From DATMGU01 sp035555315 (GTDB lineage: Bacteria > Pseudomonadota > Alphaproteobacteria > ATCC43930 > CGMCC-115725), in contig DATMGU010000117.1 in the NCBI GenBank assembly GCA_035555315.1, forward strand, positions 11,577-75,576: 64,000 nucleotides of DNA, in the 5' to 3' direction. Shown in pieces: positions 7,870-16,971 of this stretch; position 1 is the first letter of the stretch, and each line of letters opens with the position of its first letter. Position numbers and translations under genes: made by a program. Under the pieces are notes generated by a model. It saw only the letters and a list, made by a program, of their open reading frames with translations, had not been told where the DNA came from and ran no database searches.

Positions 7870-8406
7870 CTACCCCAACGGGTATTCCGACACCGCCTCG
7901 TAGATCGCACCGGCCTTGGTCGGCACGCTCGATACCAGGCTGAACCGGTCGATGGGAAACGGCGGCAGGCGGAACAGGGCGTTCGCCAGGATATACCGTT
8001 GCACCGCCGGCATCATGCCGGGTTTCAGCCGGGCCAGCGTCACATGCGGCGTGAACCGCTGGCCGTCCGGCGGCACGCCCGCCCTGCCGACCGCCTGCGC
8101 CACCTTGTCGTGCAGCCGGGTGAGGTCGATCGTCGGTTCGACCTTCACATGCAGCACGCGCGGCCTGTCGGCGCTGCCGAAACAATCGACGCCCGCCAAG
8201 CTCAGCGAAAAACCGGGGCTGCGCAGCCGGGACAGGCTCGCATCGATATCGCTCGCCAGCGCTTCGTCGACCTCGCCGATGAAGCGCAAGGTCACATGGA
8301 AATTACCGGCATCGACCCATTTCGCCCCCGGCAGCCCAAGACAGAGCGGTTCCAGCCGTAGTTTGATCTCGGGCGGCAGATCGATCCCAACGAACAGCCG
8401 GACCAT
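7870..8406 (-). CDS. thpR: RNA 2',3'-cyclic phosphodiesterase (2H family)
   Basis: A 178-residue 2H phosphoesterase of the ThpR/LigT family. The N-terminus MVRLFVGIDLPPEIK is characteristic, and both catalytic HxT motifs are visible: FHVTLRFIGEV (near residue 43) and TPHVTLARLK (near residue 128). It hydrolyses 2',3'-cyclic phosphate ends to 2'-phosphates and can act as a 2'-5' RNA ligase in vitro. RBS GAGGTATCGTGCC precedes the ATG. It converges on the aminotransferase with only 4 bases between their stop codons. Confidence 0.93.
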   Translation of the reverse strand: MVRLFVGIDLPPEIKLRLEPLCLGLPGAKWVDAGNFHVTLRFIGEVDEALASDIDASLSRLRSPGFSLSLAGVDCFGSADRPRVLHVKVEPTIDLTRLHDKVAQAVGRAGVPPDGQRFTPHVTLARLKPGMMPAVQRYILANALFRLPPFPIDRFSLVSSVPTKAGAIYEAVSEYPLG

Positions 8407-8439
8407 GGCACGATACCTCGGTTCCAGAATTTCGGCGGG

Positions 8440-9486
8440 TCAGGGGCAGGGGTTCTGGAACTCCTTCTGGATCGCCTCGATGCCGGTCAGCACGGCATCG
8501 TCCAGCGTCACGTCGAGCGAATCGATATCGGTCTTCAGCTGCGCCAATGTCGTCGCCCCGATGATGTTCGAGGTGAGGAACGGCCGGCTGTTGACATAGG
8601 CCAAGGCCATCTGCGACGGGTCCAGCCCGTGCTGGCGGGCCAGCGCCACATAGGCGGCGATCGCCTTTTGGCCTTCCGCGCCGTCATAGCGGGTGAAGCG
8701 CTTGAACAGCGTCATGCGCGCGCCGGCCGGTTTGGCGCCGCCCAGATACTTGCCGCTGAGGAACCCGCCGGCCAGCGGCGAATAGGCGAGCAGCCCGCAC
8801 TCTTCCCGGATCGCGATCTCGGCGAGGCCGACCTCGAAGGTTCGGTTCACCAGGCTATAGGCGTTCTGGATGCTGGCCATGCGTGGCCAGCCATGCTGCT
8901 CGGACAGCTTCAGGAAGGCCGCCATGCCCCAGGGCGTCTCGTTCGAGATGCCGATCGCCCGAATCTTCCCGGCACGGACCAGCCGATCAAGCGCGCGCAG
9001 CGTCTCGTCGAGCGGGGCACCCTGATCCTCCGTCTCGGCCGGGTGCTGATACCCCAGCACGCCGAATATATTGGTCGGCCGATCCGGCCAGTGCAGTTGA
9101 TAGAGATCGACGTAATCGGTCTGCAGCCGCCGCAGGCTGGCCTCCAGCGCTTCCTCCAGATTGGCCGCGTCGAACCGCGCCTTGCCGCCGCGGATATGCC
9201 CCATGCCGCGTCCGGCGCCAGCCGCCTTGGTGGCGATCACGGCCCGGTCGCGGCCGCCGCGAGCGGCGAGCCAAGTGCCGATATATTGCTCGGTCAGACC
9301 CTGGGTCTCGCCGCGCGGCGGTACCGGGTACATCTCGGCCGTGTCGAGAAAGTTGATGCCGCGTTCCAGCGCGTAATCGATCTGTTGGTGTGCCTCGGCC
9401 TCGGTGTTCTGCTCGCCCCAGGTCATGGTGCCGAGGCAGAGCTTGCTGACATGGATATCGGTGCGGCCGAGCCGGTTCTTGTGCAT
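8440..9486 (-). CDS. tas: Tas-like NADP(H)-dependent aldo/keto reductase
   Basis: A 348-residue aldo/keto reductase closely matching the layout of E. coli Tas: CLGTMTWGEQNTEAEAHQQIDYA, DTAEMYPVPP with the catalytic Asp-Tyr pair, LYQLHWPDRPTNIFG, IGISNETPWG, the PYSL-type segment QNAYSLVNRTFEVG and YSPLAGGFLSGKYL. It is a soluble (beta/alpha)8 barrel. The Tas protein complements tyrosine auxotrophy in E. coli through an unclear route, so the natural substrate is unknown. A minisatellite lies immediately upstream of the start codon. Confidence 0.9.
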   Translation of the reverse strand: MHKNRLGRTDIHVSKLCLGTMTWGEQNTEAEAHQQIDYALERGINFLDTAEMYPVPPRGETQGLTEQYIGTWLAARGGRDRAVIATKAAGAGRGMGHIRGGKARFDAANLEEALEASLRRLQTDYVDLYQLHWPDRPTNIFGVLGYQHPAETEDQGAPLDETLRALDRLVRAGKIRAIGISNETPWGMAAFLKLSEQHGWPRMASIQNAYSLVNRTFEVGLAEIAIREECGLLAYSPLAGGFLSGKYLGGAKPAGARMTLFKRFTRYDGAEGQKAIAAYVALARQHGLDPSQMALAYVNSRPFLTSNIIGATTLAQLKTDIDSLDVTLDDAVLTGIEAIQKEFQNPCP

Positions 9487-9514
9487 GGGACTTCCTATCG
9501 GGCGAGGCGCTGTC

Positions 9515-9606
9515 GGTCGATTGCTGGGCAGGCCGATTGCTGGGCGGGTCGATTGTCGGGCGGTCGATTGTCGGGCGGTCGATTACCGGGCGGCAGAGTG
9601 CCGGGC
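9515..9606. repeat. Six-copy 15-16 bp tandem repeat (minisatellite)
   Basis: Six consecutive units of consensus GGTCGATTGTCGGGC: two 16-base copies (9515-9546), then four 15-base copies (9547-9606), two of them identical and the last most diverged. The array fills the 134-base space between the tas start and the tesA stop codon. As all neighbours are read on the minus strand, it lies in the tas 5' leader / tesA 3' end. Confidence 0.85.
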
Positions 9607-9620
9607 AGGCCGGTTTCAGG

Positions 9621-10427
9621 TCAAGTCTTAGGCGGCGGTGCTCCAGGGGTAATCGGGGCGGCGCCGGACTTGTCGGCGACGCGCTCGACCAGGCGCCGCG
9701 CATCGGGCTCGACACGCTTCACGATGACATCGACCCCAGCCGGGTTGGGATGCTCCATATCCGGCTGGTTGAGCTTGGGATCGAGCACCACCCCGTCGAG
9801 GAAAAACGGGTAGAGCGGCACGCCGTATTTGGCGGCCAGCGCCGGGTACATCGCGTCGAACGCGGTCTTGTACTCCGTGCCGAAATTGGTCGGGCCCAGC
9901 ATGCCGAGCAACAACACCGGCACGCCCGCCGCCTTGAACTTGGCAAGAATCTTGTCGAGGTTCGCCTTGGTGACCTTCGGATCGATCCCGCGCAGCGCGT
10001 CATTGGCGCCGAGTTCGACCAGGGCGGCGTTGGGTTTGTCGGCCAGCGACCAATCGACCCGGGCGAGACCGCCGGCGGAGGTATCGCCGGAGACCCCTGC
10101 ATTGACGATCTCGACATCGAGGCCGTCTCGCCGCAAGGCCGCTTGCAGCCGGGCCGGGAATGCTTCTTCCGGCTGCACCCCATATCCGGCGGTCAGGCTG
10201 TCACCCAGCGCCAGCAGCTTGATCGCCGCCGCCGAAGCCGGCGCAGGGTTGACCGATAGGGTGCCAACGAGCCCCGCGATGATCACGGTCGCGAGCCAGC
10301 CGGTAACGCCGCGGGCATATTTGTTGAAAGGCCGGCGCCACACGCCATATGGCAATCGTCGAAACCGACCGGCAGCCGGGCTGCCGATCGGATACCCGCC
10401 TATCGGATAGGGGAAATTTCTGCGCAT
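9621..10427 (-). CDS. tesA: Arylesterase / lysophospholipase L1-like GDSL hydrolase
   Basis: A 268-residue SGNH/GDSL hydrolase. After an N-terminal basic stretch and a membrane segment ending SVNPAPASAAA (signal peptide) come block I ALGDSLTAGYG with the catalytic Ser, block II Gly in NAGVSGDTSAGG, block III VELGANDALRG, and block V MEHPNPAG, where the catalytic His would be in DxxHP. It acts in the periplasm on thioesters and esters. The N-terminus is uncertain: ATG 10427 overlaps the divergent ybbA start, while an in-frame GTG at 10343 gives a more usual signal peptide length. TesA next to divergent ybbA-ybbP is conserved as far as E. coli. Confidence 0.88.
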   Translation of the reverse strand: MRRNFPYPIGGYPIGSPAAGRFRRLPYGVWRRPFNKYARGVTGWLATVIIAGLVGTLSVNPAPASAAAIKLLALGDSLTAGYGVQPEEAFPARLQAALRRDGLDVEIVNAGVSGDTSAGGLARVDWSLADKPNAALVELGANDALRGIDPKVTKANLDKILAKFKAAGVPVLLLGMLGPTNFGTEYKTAFDAMYPALAAKYGVPLYPFFLDGVVLDPKLNQPDMEHPNPAGVDVIVKRVEPDARRLVERVADKSGAAPITPGAPPPKT

Positions 10428-11190
10428 GAACCCGGGACCTCCGCCGATGCCGGCATCGGCCGCCAGCCAGCCGATTGTCCGTCTTGAAGATGTGCACCTC
10501 AAGCTGGCAAGCGATGCGGGCGAGGTCAACATCTTGCGCGGTGTCGATCTCGAGGTGGCCGCGGGCGAGACCGTCGGGCTGATCGGCCCCTCCGGCTCGG
10601 GCAAGACCACCCTGATGATGGTCATGGGCGGGTTGGAACGGCCGAGTTCCGGCCGGGTCCTGATCGCCGGCACCGATTTCACCCGATTGGGCGAAGATGC
10701 GCTGGCACGGTTTCGCCGCGATCAAGTCGGCATCGTGTTCCAGGCGTTTCATCTGGTGCCGACCATGACCGCGCTTGAAAATGTCGCGATTCCGCTGGAA
10801 TTCGCCGGCCGGCCGGACGCCTTCGACCAGGCCCGCGCAGGGCTCGAAGCGGTCGGCCTCGGCCACCGGACGACGCATTATCCGGGGCAGCTCTCTGGTG
10901 GCGAGCAGCAGCGTGTCGCTCTTGCACGGGCCTTCGTCGCCGGTCCGAAACTGCTGCTGGCGGATGAGCCGACCGGCAATCTGGACCAGGCGACCGGGCG
11001 CAAGATCGTCGATCTGATGCTGGCGCTGCGCGAAAAATACGGCACGACCCTGGTGCTGATCACCCATGATCCCAGCCTGGCGCAACGCTGCGACCGGGTG
11101 ATCGAGATGGCCGATGGGCGGATCGTCGATGCTGATCGGTCCGCGGGCGGCGCGCTGCTCGGTCCGGCGCGCGCCGCGGCCGCTTCTTAG
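10426..11190 (+). CDS. ybbA: ABC transporter ATP-binding protein, YbbA/LolD type
   Basis: A 254-residue nucleotide-binding subunit. Walker A GPSGSGKTT, Q-loop VGIVFQAFHLVPTMTALENV, signature LSGGEQQRVALARA, Walker B LLLADEPTGNLD and H-loop LVLITHD are all intact. The EPTGNLD form is typical of the MacB/LolD/YbbA group that pairs with FtsX-like permeases. The permease gene follows after 11 bases. Its ATG is interleaved with the start codon of tesA in CATG at 10425-10428; AGGGGA lies 12 bases upstream. Confidence 0.93.
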   Translation: MNPGPPPMPASAASQPIVRLEDVHLKLASDAGEVNILRGVDLEVAAGETVGLIGPSGSGKTTLMMVMGGLERPSSGRVLIAGTDFTRLGEDALARFRRDQVGIVFQAFHLVPTMTALENVAIPLEFAGRPDAFDQARAGLEAVGLGHRTTHYPGQLSGGEQQRVALARAFVAGPKLLLADEPTGNLDQATGRKIVDLMLALREKYGTTLVLITHDPSLAQRCDRVIEMADGRIVDADRSAGGALLGPARAAAAS

Positions 11191-11201
11191 GCGCGCCCGC
11201 G

Positions 11202-13781
11202 ATGGTTGTTGTGGCGGCTCCGGCGCGGTCGGCTGGATCGACGTCGATCTGGCTCCAAGCTATCCGGCTCACCCGGCGCGAGTTGCGTGCCGAACTGTGG
11301 CGTGGGCTCAAGGGCTTTCGCATCTTCCTCGCCTGCCTGGCTCTGGGCGTCGCCGCGATCGCCGGTGTCGGGTCGGTCTCCGCCTCCATCCTGGCGGGGT
11401 TGGCGGCCGATGCGCGCGGCATCCTCGGCGGCGATTTGGAATTCGCCTTGGTGCAGCGCGCCGCGACCCCGGCGGAACGCGCGGTGCTCGACCGTTTCGG
11501 CATCGTGTCGGAGGCGCGCAGCCTGCGCGGCATGCTGCGCCGGATCGACGGCGATCGGCGCACCCTGGTCGAACTCAAGGCGGTCGACGGCGCCTATCCG
11601 CTCTATGGCGCCGTGACCTTGCAGCCCGACCAGGGCTTGGCGGCGGCTCTGGCGCCGGATGCCGGCGGCACGCCCGGCGTGGCGGTCGATCCCTTGGTGC
11701 TCGACCGCTTGGCGCTGAAGCTGGGCGATCGGGTGCAGTTGGGCGATGCGGTATTGCGCGTGGCCGCGACCCTGCTGCGCGAGCCGGATAGTGCCGGCAA
11801 CCCGTTCTCGCTCGGGCCGCCGGTACTGGTGCCGCTCTCGGCGCTGCCCTCGACCGGCCTTATGCAACCGGGCAGTCTTTCGACCACGCTCTATCGCCTG
11901 CGCCTGCCGCCGAGCGGCGATGTCGCGGCGGCGCGGGCGGAGATCGAGCGGGCGACACCCGATGCCGGCTGGCGGGTCCGCGATTTCACCAATGCCGCAC
12001 CGTCCATCCAGCAATTCATCGATCGGACGTCGATGTTCCTGACCCTGGTCGGCCTCACGGCCTTGCTCGTCGGCGGCGTCGGTGTCGGCAATGCGGTGAG
12101 CAGCTATCTGGGCGGCAAGACCGGGACGATCGCGACCCTGAAATGCCTCGGCGCCTCGGGCCGGCTGATCTTCACGGTCTATCTGATGCAGATTCTGGTG
12201 CTGGCGACGCTCGGGATCGCGATCGGCCTGGCATTGGGGGCGGTGGCACCTTATGCGGTGGTGGCGCTGTTCGCCGACAAGCTGCCGGTCGCGGCCCGGC
12301 TGGGGCTCTATCCCGCACCCTTGGCGCTGGCTACGGCGTTCGGATTGCTGACAGCGCTGGTGTTCTCGCTCTGGCCCTTGGCGCGGGCGCGCGATGTGCC
12401 GGCGGCGGCTTTGTTTCGGGCGCTGATCGTGGCGATCCGCCGCTGGCCACGATGGCCCGACATGGCGGTGGTCGGCGGGCTGGCGTTGGGGCTGGCGGCG
12501 CTCGCCGTCGCCAGCGCCGCCGATCGGCGCTTGGCTTTCTGGTTCGTGCTGGGGGCGCTCGTGGCGCTCGGCGCGTTTCGGCTGGCCGGGGCGGCGGTCA
12601 TGGCGCTGGCCCGGGCAGTGCCCCGCCAGCGCTCACCCACGCTGCGGCTCGCCATCGCCAACCTGCATCGACCGGGGGCGCCAACGCCCAGCGTGGTGCT
12701 GTCGCTCGGTCTCGGCCTCACCGTCTTCGTCGCCATCGCCCTCATCCAGGGCAATCTGTCGCTGCAGGTCGCCGAGCGACTTCCAGCGATGGCGCCGTCC
12801 TATTTCTTCATCGATATCCAGGTCGATCAAGCGGCCGATTTCGATCGCACGGTGCACGCCGTGCCCGGTGTCGATGCGCTGGAACGGGTTCCCAGCCTGC
12901 GTGCCCGGATCACCCGGTTGAACGGCGTGCCGGCCGAAACCGCGCCGATCGCCGCCGATACGCGCTGGTCGGTGCGCGGCGATCGGGGCCTCACCTACGC
13001 CGCCGCCCTGCCGAGGGGCTCGACGATCGTCGCCGGCACTTGGTGGCCGGCGGATTATCAGGGACCGCCGCTGGCCTCGCTCGATGCCGAGCTTGCCAAG
13101 GGCTTGGGCCTCGGGTTGGGCGACACCATCAGCTTCAACGTGCTGGGCCGCGAGATTACCGCCAAGATCGCCAATCTGCGGCGGATCGAATGGAACACGC
13201 TCGGCATCAATTTCTTCACCGTCTTCGCCCCGGGCACGCTGGAGGCGGCACCGCAGACCTTCATCGCGACGGCGCATGCGACCAGCCCGGCGGCCGAGAT
13301 CGCCTTGGAACGGGCGGTCACCGACCGTTTCCCGAATGTCTCGGCGATCCGGGTGAAGGATGCGCTGGACACGGTCGGTCGCGTGCTCGGCAACATGGCC
13401 GACGCGGTGCGCCTGACCGCGGCGATCACCCTCGTCACCGGCATTCTCGTTCTGTCCGGCGCGCTCGCCGCGGGCCATCGCCGGCGGGTCTACGATACGG
13501 TGGTGCTGAAGGTGCTGGGTGCCACCCGTGCCATGGTCGCGCGCACCTTCCTCATCGAATACGGCTTGCTGGGCCTGGTGACGGCGACGATATCCGGCGG
13601 CCTCGGCACGCTTGCCGGCTGGCTGATCGTGACGCGCCTGATGCGGGCGGAATGGGTATTCCTTCCGGGCACCGTGCTGCTGACCGCCGGAATCAGCACG
13701 CTGCTAACCCTGGCGATCGGCTTTGCCGGTACCTGGCGAGCGCTCGGCGTCAAAGCGGCGGGCGAACTGCGCAATGAGTGA
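11202..13781 (+). CDS. ybbP: FtsX-like ABC transporter permease, YbbP type
   Basis: An 859-residue inner-membrane permease with two FtsX domains. There is a first membrane segment near residue 40, a long periplasmic domain, a three-helix FtsX core near 275-400 (LTALLVGGVGVGNAVSSYLGGKTGTIATLKCLGAS), a middle paired segment near 430-470, a second periplasmic domain, and a final FtsX core (TLVTGILVLSG...VYDTVVLKVLGATRAMVART) near the C-terminus. This is the YbbP arrangement. With YbbA it forms a mechanotransmission-type ABC system presumed to work with TesA on periplasmic lipids or other esters; that link is context only. Confidence 0.92.
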   Translation: MVVVAAPARSAGSTSIWLQAIRLTRRELRAELWRGLKGFRIFLACLALGVAAIAGVGSVSASILAGLAADARGILGGDLEFALVQRAATPAERAVLDRFGIVSEARSLRGMLRRIDGDRRTLVELKAVDGAYPLYGAVTLQPDQGLAAALAPDAGGTPGVAVDPLVLDRLALKLGDRVQLGDAVLRVAATLLREPDSAGNPFSLGPPVLVPLSALPSTGLMQPGSLSTTLYRLRLPPSGDVAAARAEIERATPDAGWRVRDFTNAAPSIQQFIDRTSMFLTLVGLTALLVGGVGVGNAVSSYLGGKTGTIATLKCLGASGRLIFTVYLMQILVLATLGIAIGLALGAVAPYAVVALFADKLPVAARLGLYPAPLALATAFGLLTALVFSLWPLARARDVPAAALFRALIVAIRRWPRWPDMAVVGGLALGLAALAVASAADRRLAFWFVLGALVALGAFRLAGAAVMALARAVPRQRSPTLRLAIANLHRPGAPTPSVVLSLGLGLTVFVAIALIQGNLSLQVAERLPAMAPSYFFIDIQVDQAADFDRTVHAVPGVDALERVPSLRARITRLNGVPAETAPIAADTRWSVRGDRGLTYAAALPRGSTIVAGTWWPADYQGPPLASLDAELAKGLGLGLGDTISFNVLGREITAKIANLRRIEWNTLGINFFTVFAPGTLEAAPQTFIATAHATSPAAEIALERAVTDRFPNVSAIRVKDALDTVGRVLGNMADAVRLTAAITLVTGILVLSGALAAGHRRRVYDTVVLKVLGATRAMVARTFLIEYGLLGLVTATISGGLGTLAGWLIVTRLMRAEWVFLPGTVLLTAGISTLLTLAIGFAGTWRALGVKAAGELRNE

Positions 13782-13920
13782 TACGGGTGAAAGAGGGTCG
13801 GCGGGTAATCGGGGCGGTGGTTAAATTGCTGTAACCTTCAGGAACCGCTTATTGAAACACCTTGTCCTGTGCCAATATCCTGCGCATAGGTTAATCCCTA
13901 GAACGTTGAGGGTGAGAAAA

Positions 13921-14643
13921 ATGGCATATGGTTCGCAAAATCCGTGGTCGGTGAACCGCGGTGCCGCTGCGTCCCAGGCCGACATCGACCAGGGCCTGCG
14001 GCAGTACATGCTGCGGGTCTACAATTACATGGCGTCGGGCCTGGCGCTGACCGGTGTCGTATCGTGGCTGGCCTATTCCACCGGCTTCTACGCGTCGATC
14101 GCCGGCACGCCGCTGATGTGGATCGTGATGCTGGCGCCGATCGCCCTGGTGTTCTTCTTCAGCTTTAAGCTGAACAGCATGAGCTTCGGCACCGCGCAAA
14201 CGGTGTTCTGGCTCTATGCGGGGCTGATGGGCCTGTCGCTCGCCGGCATCTTCCAGGTCTATACCGGCGCCAGTATCGCGCGGGTGTTCTTCATCACCGC
14301 CGGTACTTTCGCGGGCACCAGCTTGTGGGGCTACACGACCAAGACCGACCTCACCCGCATGGGCTCGTTCATGATGATGGGCCTGATCGGCATCGTCATC
14401 GCCAGCCTGGTGAATATCTTCCTGGCCTCGCCCGCCGTGTACTTCGCGATCTCGATCATCGGTGTCGTCGTGTTCGTTGGCCTCACCGCCTATGACACGC
14501 AGAAGATCCGCGAAATGTATCTCGAGAGCGATTTCGCCGATGTCATGGGCAAGAAGGCTTTGATGGGTGCGCTCACGCTCTATCTGGACTTCGTCAACCT
14601 GTTCCTGATGCTGCTGCGCTTCTTCGGCGATCGCCGCAACTAA
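13921..14643 (+). CDS. Bax inhibitor-1 family membrane protein
   Basis: A 240-residue seven-helix membrane protein of the BI-1/YccA/YbhL family. After a hydrophilic N-terminus the seven hydrophobic segments run from about residue 38 to 235. The conserved family segments are present: LRQYMLRVYNYMASGLALTG, FFITAGTFAGTSLWGYTTKTDLTRMGSF, LTAYDTQKIREMY with the Asp pair region, and LYLDFVNLFLMLLRFFG at the C-terminus. Members are pH-sensitive calcium leak channels. It has its own transcription unit: a TTGAAA-containing upstream region of 139 bases and a strong terminator. Start is ATG 13921 after GAGGGTGAGAAAA. Confidence 0.92.
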   Translation: MAYGSQNPWSVNRGAAASQADIDQGLRQYMLRVYNYMASGLALTGVVSWLAYSTGFYASIAGTPLMWIVMLAPIALVFFFSFKLNSMSFGTAQTVFWLYAGLMGLSLAGIFQVYTGASIARVFFITAGTFAGTSLWGYTTKTDLTRMGSFMMMGLIGIVIASLVNIFLASPAVYFAISIIGVVVFVGLTAYDTQKIREMYLESDFADVMGKKALMGALTLYLDFVNLFLMLLRFFGDRRN

Positions 14644-14666
14644 GCGGCTCGCTCAGCGCCAAACGG

Positions 14667-14703
14667 AAACCGCCCGGAACGAGATGTTCCGGGCGGTTTT
14701 TTT
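14667..14703 (+). terminator. Intrinsic terminator after the BI-1 gene
   Basis: AAACCGCCCGGAAC (14667-14680), 5-base loop, GTTCCGGGCGGTTT (14686-14699), running into a seven-T tract ending at 14703. A textbook Rho-independent terminator. Confidence 0.93.
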
Positions 14704-14724
14704 GTGCCTGCTTTTCGGGGTGGA

Positions 14725-14925
14725 TCAGACTGGTTCGTACATCCTGCGGTCGCTCAAGACTTGCGACGACAACGTCTTAAGATCCGTGCGTGAGCCCACA
14801 CGGCGTAGTCGGGCATGCGGAATATCCTCACCGGGCAACGCCGCGATTCCGACCACTTCCCATGTGCTAAAGCTACTGCCGATGGGACGAAACCGGCGGC
14901 CGATCAGATCGTCGATCGCTTCCAT
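14725..14925 (-). CDS. Hypothetical small protein
   Basis: A 66-residue protein starting MEAIDDLIGRRFRPIGSSFS, with STWEVVGIAALPGEDIPHARLRRV in the middle and a DRRMYEPV end. The site CAGGAGCG stands 9 bases before the ATG, and the composition (a compact beta-rich sequence with no low-complexity frame signature) supports real coding. I believe similar short proteins occur in related alphaproteobacteria, but I cannot name a family. It is convergent with the BI-1 gene across the terminator. Confidence 0.6.
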   Translation of the reverse strand: MEAIDDLIGRRFRPIGSSFSTWEVVGIAALPGEDIPHARLRRVGSRTDLKTLSSQVLSDRRMYEPV

Positions 14926-15219
14926 GGGCGTACGCTCCTGTGCAAACTGGGCTTGCTTGTCGGCGAAATACCGTACAGCAGGGCTATAACGGCGGAGCAC
15001 CCGGTTTCGTTCCGGTCTCTTGAAAATATCCCTGCCCCTTAAAAATATTCGCGCACTTCCATCGGCCATCCCGAGATAACGCCGCTCGGTTTACCGGTCC
15101 TTATGGAATTTCAGCGCTTAGTCGGGGTATCGCGCCTGTTGGCGGGTGCCGGGTTTTCGGCATCCGCGGCAGGCGACCATCGGGTCGGATCGGCCCTTGG
15201 ATGATCGGTGTAGCGTTCA

Positions 15220-16971
15220 ATGCCAGTGTCCGGCGGATTTTCTATGGTGCCTGCCCACCTCGATAGCTTCGGCGGGGCCGCGATGATCGTGGATCGTGCC
15301 GGCGGTATCGTGCCGCAAAACGCGGCGGCGACCGAACTGCTGCCCACCTTCAATCCCATGCAACTCAGCGAACTCGCCGCGGTGGCACGGCGGGTATCCG
15401 ATACCCGTGGCGTCGAGACCAAGCGGCTCAGCGCCTTCGCGCTCGACCCGTTGATCAATGTCATGGTGCTGCCGCTCGCGGACGCGGATCGCGTACTGGT
15501 GCTGGCCGAAGCCCATCCGGCCGAGGCGGCGCTGCGCAGCGCGCTGGTCGAAAGCCGGCAGCGTTATCGGGATCTGGTCGAGGCATCGAGCGATTTCGTC
15601 TGGGAGACCGATCGTCTCGGCCGCTTCGTATTCATCTCCACCGATGGCGCGCTGGGCTACGATACCCGTGTCTTGATCGGCCGGCAGGCGACGGATTTTC
15701 TGGTCGATGCGTCGCCGACGCCGCTGCGCGTGTTCGATGCCCATGAGCCGGTGCTGCAGGTCGATGTCTGGCTGCAATGCGCCGACGGCCAGATCTCGTG
15801 CCAATCCATCACCGCTGTGCCGGTATGCGACCAGGATGATGTCTGGTGCGGCGCGCGCGGTATGGCGCGCGACGTCACCGAGGCGCGCAACTCCGAACGC
15901 CATCAGCGTCAGCGCCATCTGAGCGATCGGCTGCTGACCTATTTGCGGGATACCATTCGCAACGAGATCCAGCCGGAAAAGACCCTGCCGGCGGCGCTGT
16001 CAGGCACCGGCCTGGCCATCGGCGCCGATGGCGGCCTGATCCTCAACGGCGATCCGAGCGTAATCCGCGTCCTGCCGGACCTCGCCGCCATGGACTCGGC
16101 CGAAGACGACATCGTGTGTTGGGGCGAGCCCTTGCCGGCCGAGGATCTCGCCGAGGTACAGGCCGCGTTGGCGGAACAGGGGTCGGTCGATCTCATGCGC
16201 TCCGACCTGCAGGTCATCGGTCACGTCACGGAATATGCCGGGGATGGCCGGTCCCGACTGAATGGTGCCGTGGTGTTCTGGCGCCGTCTCGACGCCGGCG
16301 GCTTCGGCGACGGCGATCGCGCCGTGCTGTCGGAGGTCGCGGGGCAAATCGGCGTGGCACTGGCCCAGCTCGGCCATCACCGCCAGATCGTCACCCTGTC
16401 GAACACCGATGGGCTGACCGGATTGCTGAACCGCCGGGCGTTCTTCGCCGAACTGCAGCGGCGCTTGTCCCGGCTGGCGCAATCCGCCGTCCCGGCAGCG
16501 CTGGTCTATGCCGATATCAACAATCTCAAATCCCTGAACGATCTCGCCGGCCATGTGGCGGGCGACCAGGCGATCCTGATGCTGGCGGATCTGTTGCGGG
16601 CGGGTACCCGCTCCGGCGATCTGATCGCGCGCATCGGCGGCGACGAGTTCGTCTTGTGGCTGGAAGGTGTCGGCGATGGGTCGGTCGAGGCACGCGCCCG
16701 GCTGCTGCTGCGCCAGACGGCCGGCCTGCGCGTCCTGACGGTGGCACCGGAACGGCCGGTCGGCGTCTCGCTGGGCTTGGCCGTCTACGATCCCGCCAGG
16801 CCCGAGGCGCTCGACCGGTTGGTCGCTCGGGCCGATCAGGCGATGTACCGGGCAAAGCACACGCCGGATCTCGACTTCGCCATCGCCGACGACACCGAAC
16901 CCTTGGATTCCCTGGAAGCATCCTCACCATCGGCCGTGGCGGACATGCATGAGAGCCTGGTGACGTCATGA
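15220..16971 (+). CDS. PAS domain diguanylate cyclase (GGDEF)
   Basis: A 583-residue c-di-GMP synthase. Residues 110-225 form a PAS domain (RYRDLVEASSDFVWETDRLGRFVFIS...) with a short signal helix; an uncharacterised sensory region follows to about 385; the C-terminal GGDEF domain covers about 390-560. The active site is intact (GGDEF at 473-477, preceded by NTDGLTGLLNRRAFF), and an inhibitory RxxD I-site stands five residues upstream (R464-D467), so product feedback is expected. No membrane segment is evident. ATG 15220 is used; ATG 15244 is possible. The stop codon overlaps the DUF2336 start by ATGA. Confidence 0.9.
   Translation: MPVSGGFSMVPAHLDSFGGAAMIVDRAGGIVPQNAAATELLPTFNPMQLSELAAVARRVSDTRGVETKRLSAFALDPLINVMVLPLADADRVLVLAEAHPAEAALRSALVESRQRYRDLVEASSDFVWETDRLGRFVFISTDGALGYDTRVLIGRQATDFLVDASPTPLRVFDAHEPVLQVDVWLQCADGQISCQSITAVPVCDQDDVWCGARGMARDVTEARNSERHQRQRHLSDRLLTYLRDTIRNEIQPEKTLPAALSGTGLAIGADGGLILNGDPSVIRVLPDLAAMDSAEDDIVCWGEPLPAEDLAEVQAALAEQGSVDLMRSDLQVIGHVTEYAGDGRSRLNGAVVFWRRLDAGGFGDGDRAVLSEVAGQIGVALAQLGHHRQIVTLSNTDGLTGLLNRRAFFAELQRRLSRLAQSAVPAALVYADINNLKSLNDLAGHVAGDQAILMLADLLRAGTRSGDLIARIGGDEFVLWLEGVGDGSVEARARLLLRQTAGLRVLTVAPERPVGVSLGLAVYDPARPEALDRLVARADQAMYRAKHTPDLDFAIADDTEPLDSLEASSPSAVADMHESLVTS

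Noticed and set aside
12143..13777. 544-codon frame inside ybbP
   Set aside because: Same strand but another frame of the FtsX-like permease; arginine/glycine-rich with no family features.
13852..13880. TTGAAA-containing stretch before the BI-1 gene as a heat-shock promoter
   Set aside because: The -35-like TTGAAA is present but no matching CCCCAT-type -10 is found at a proper distance.
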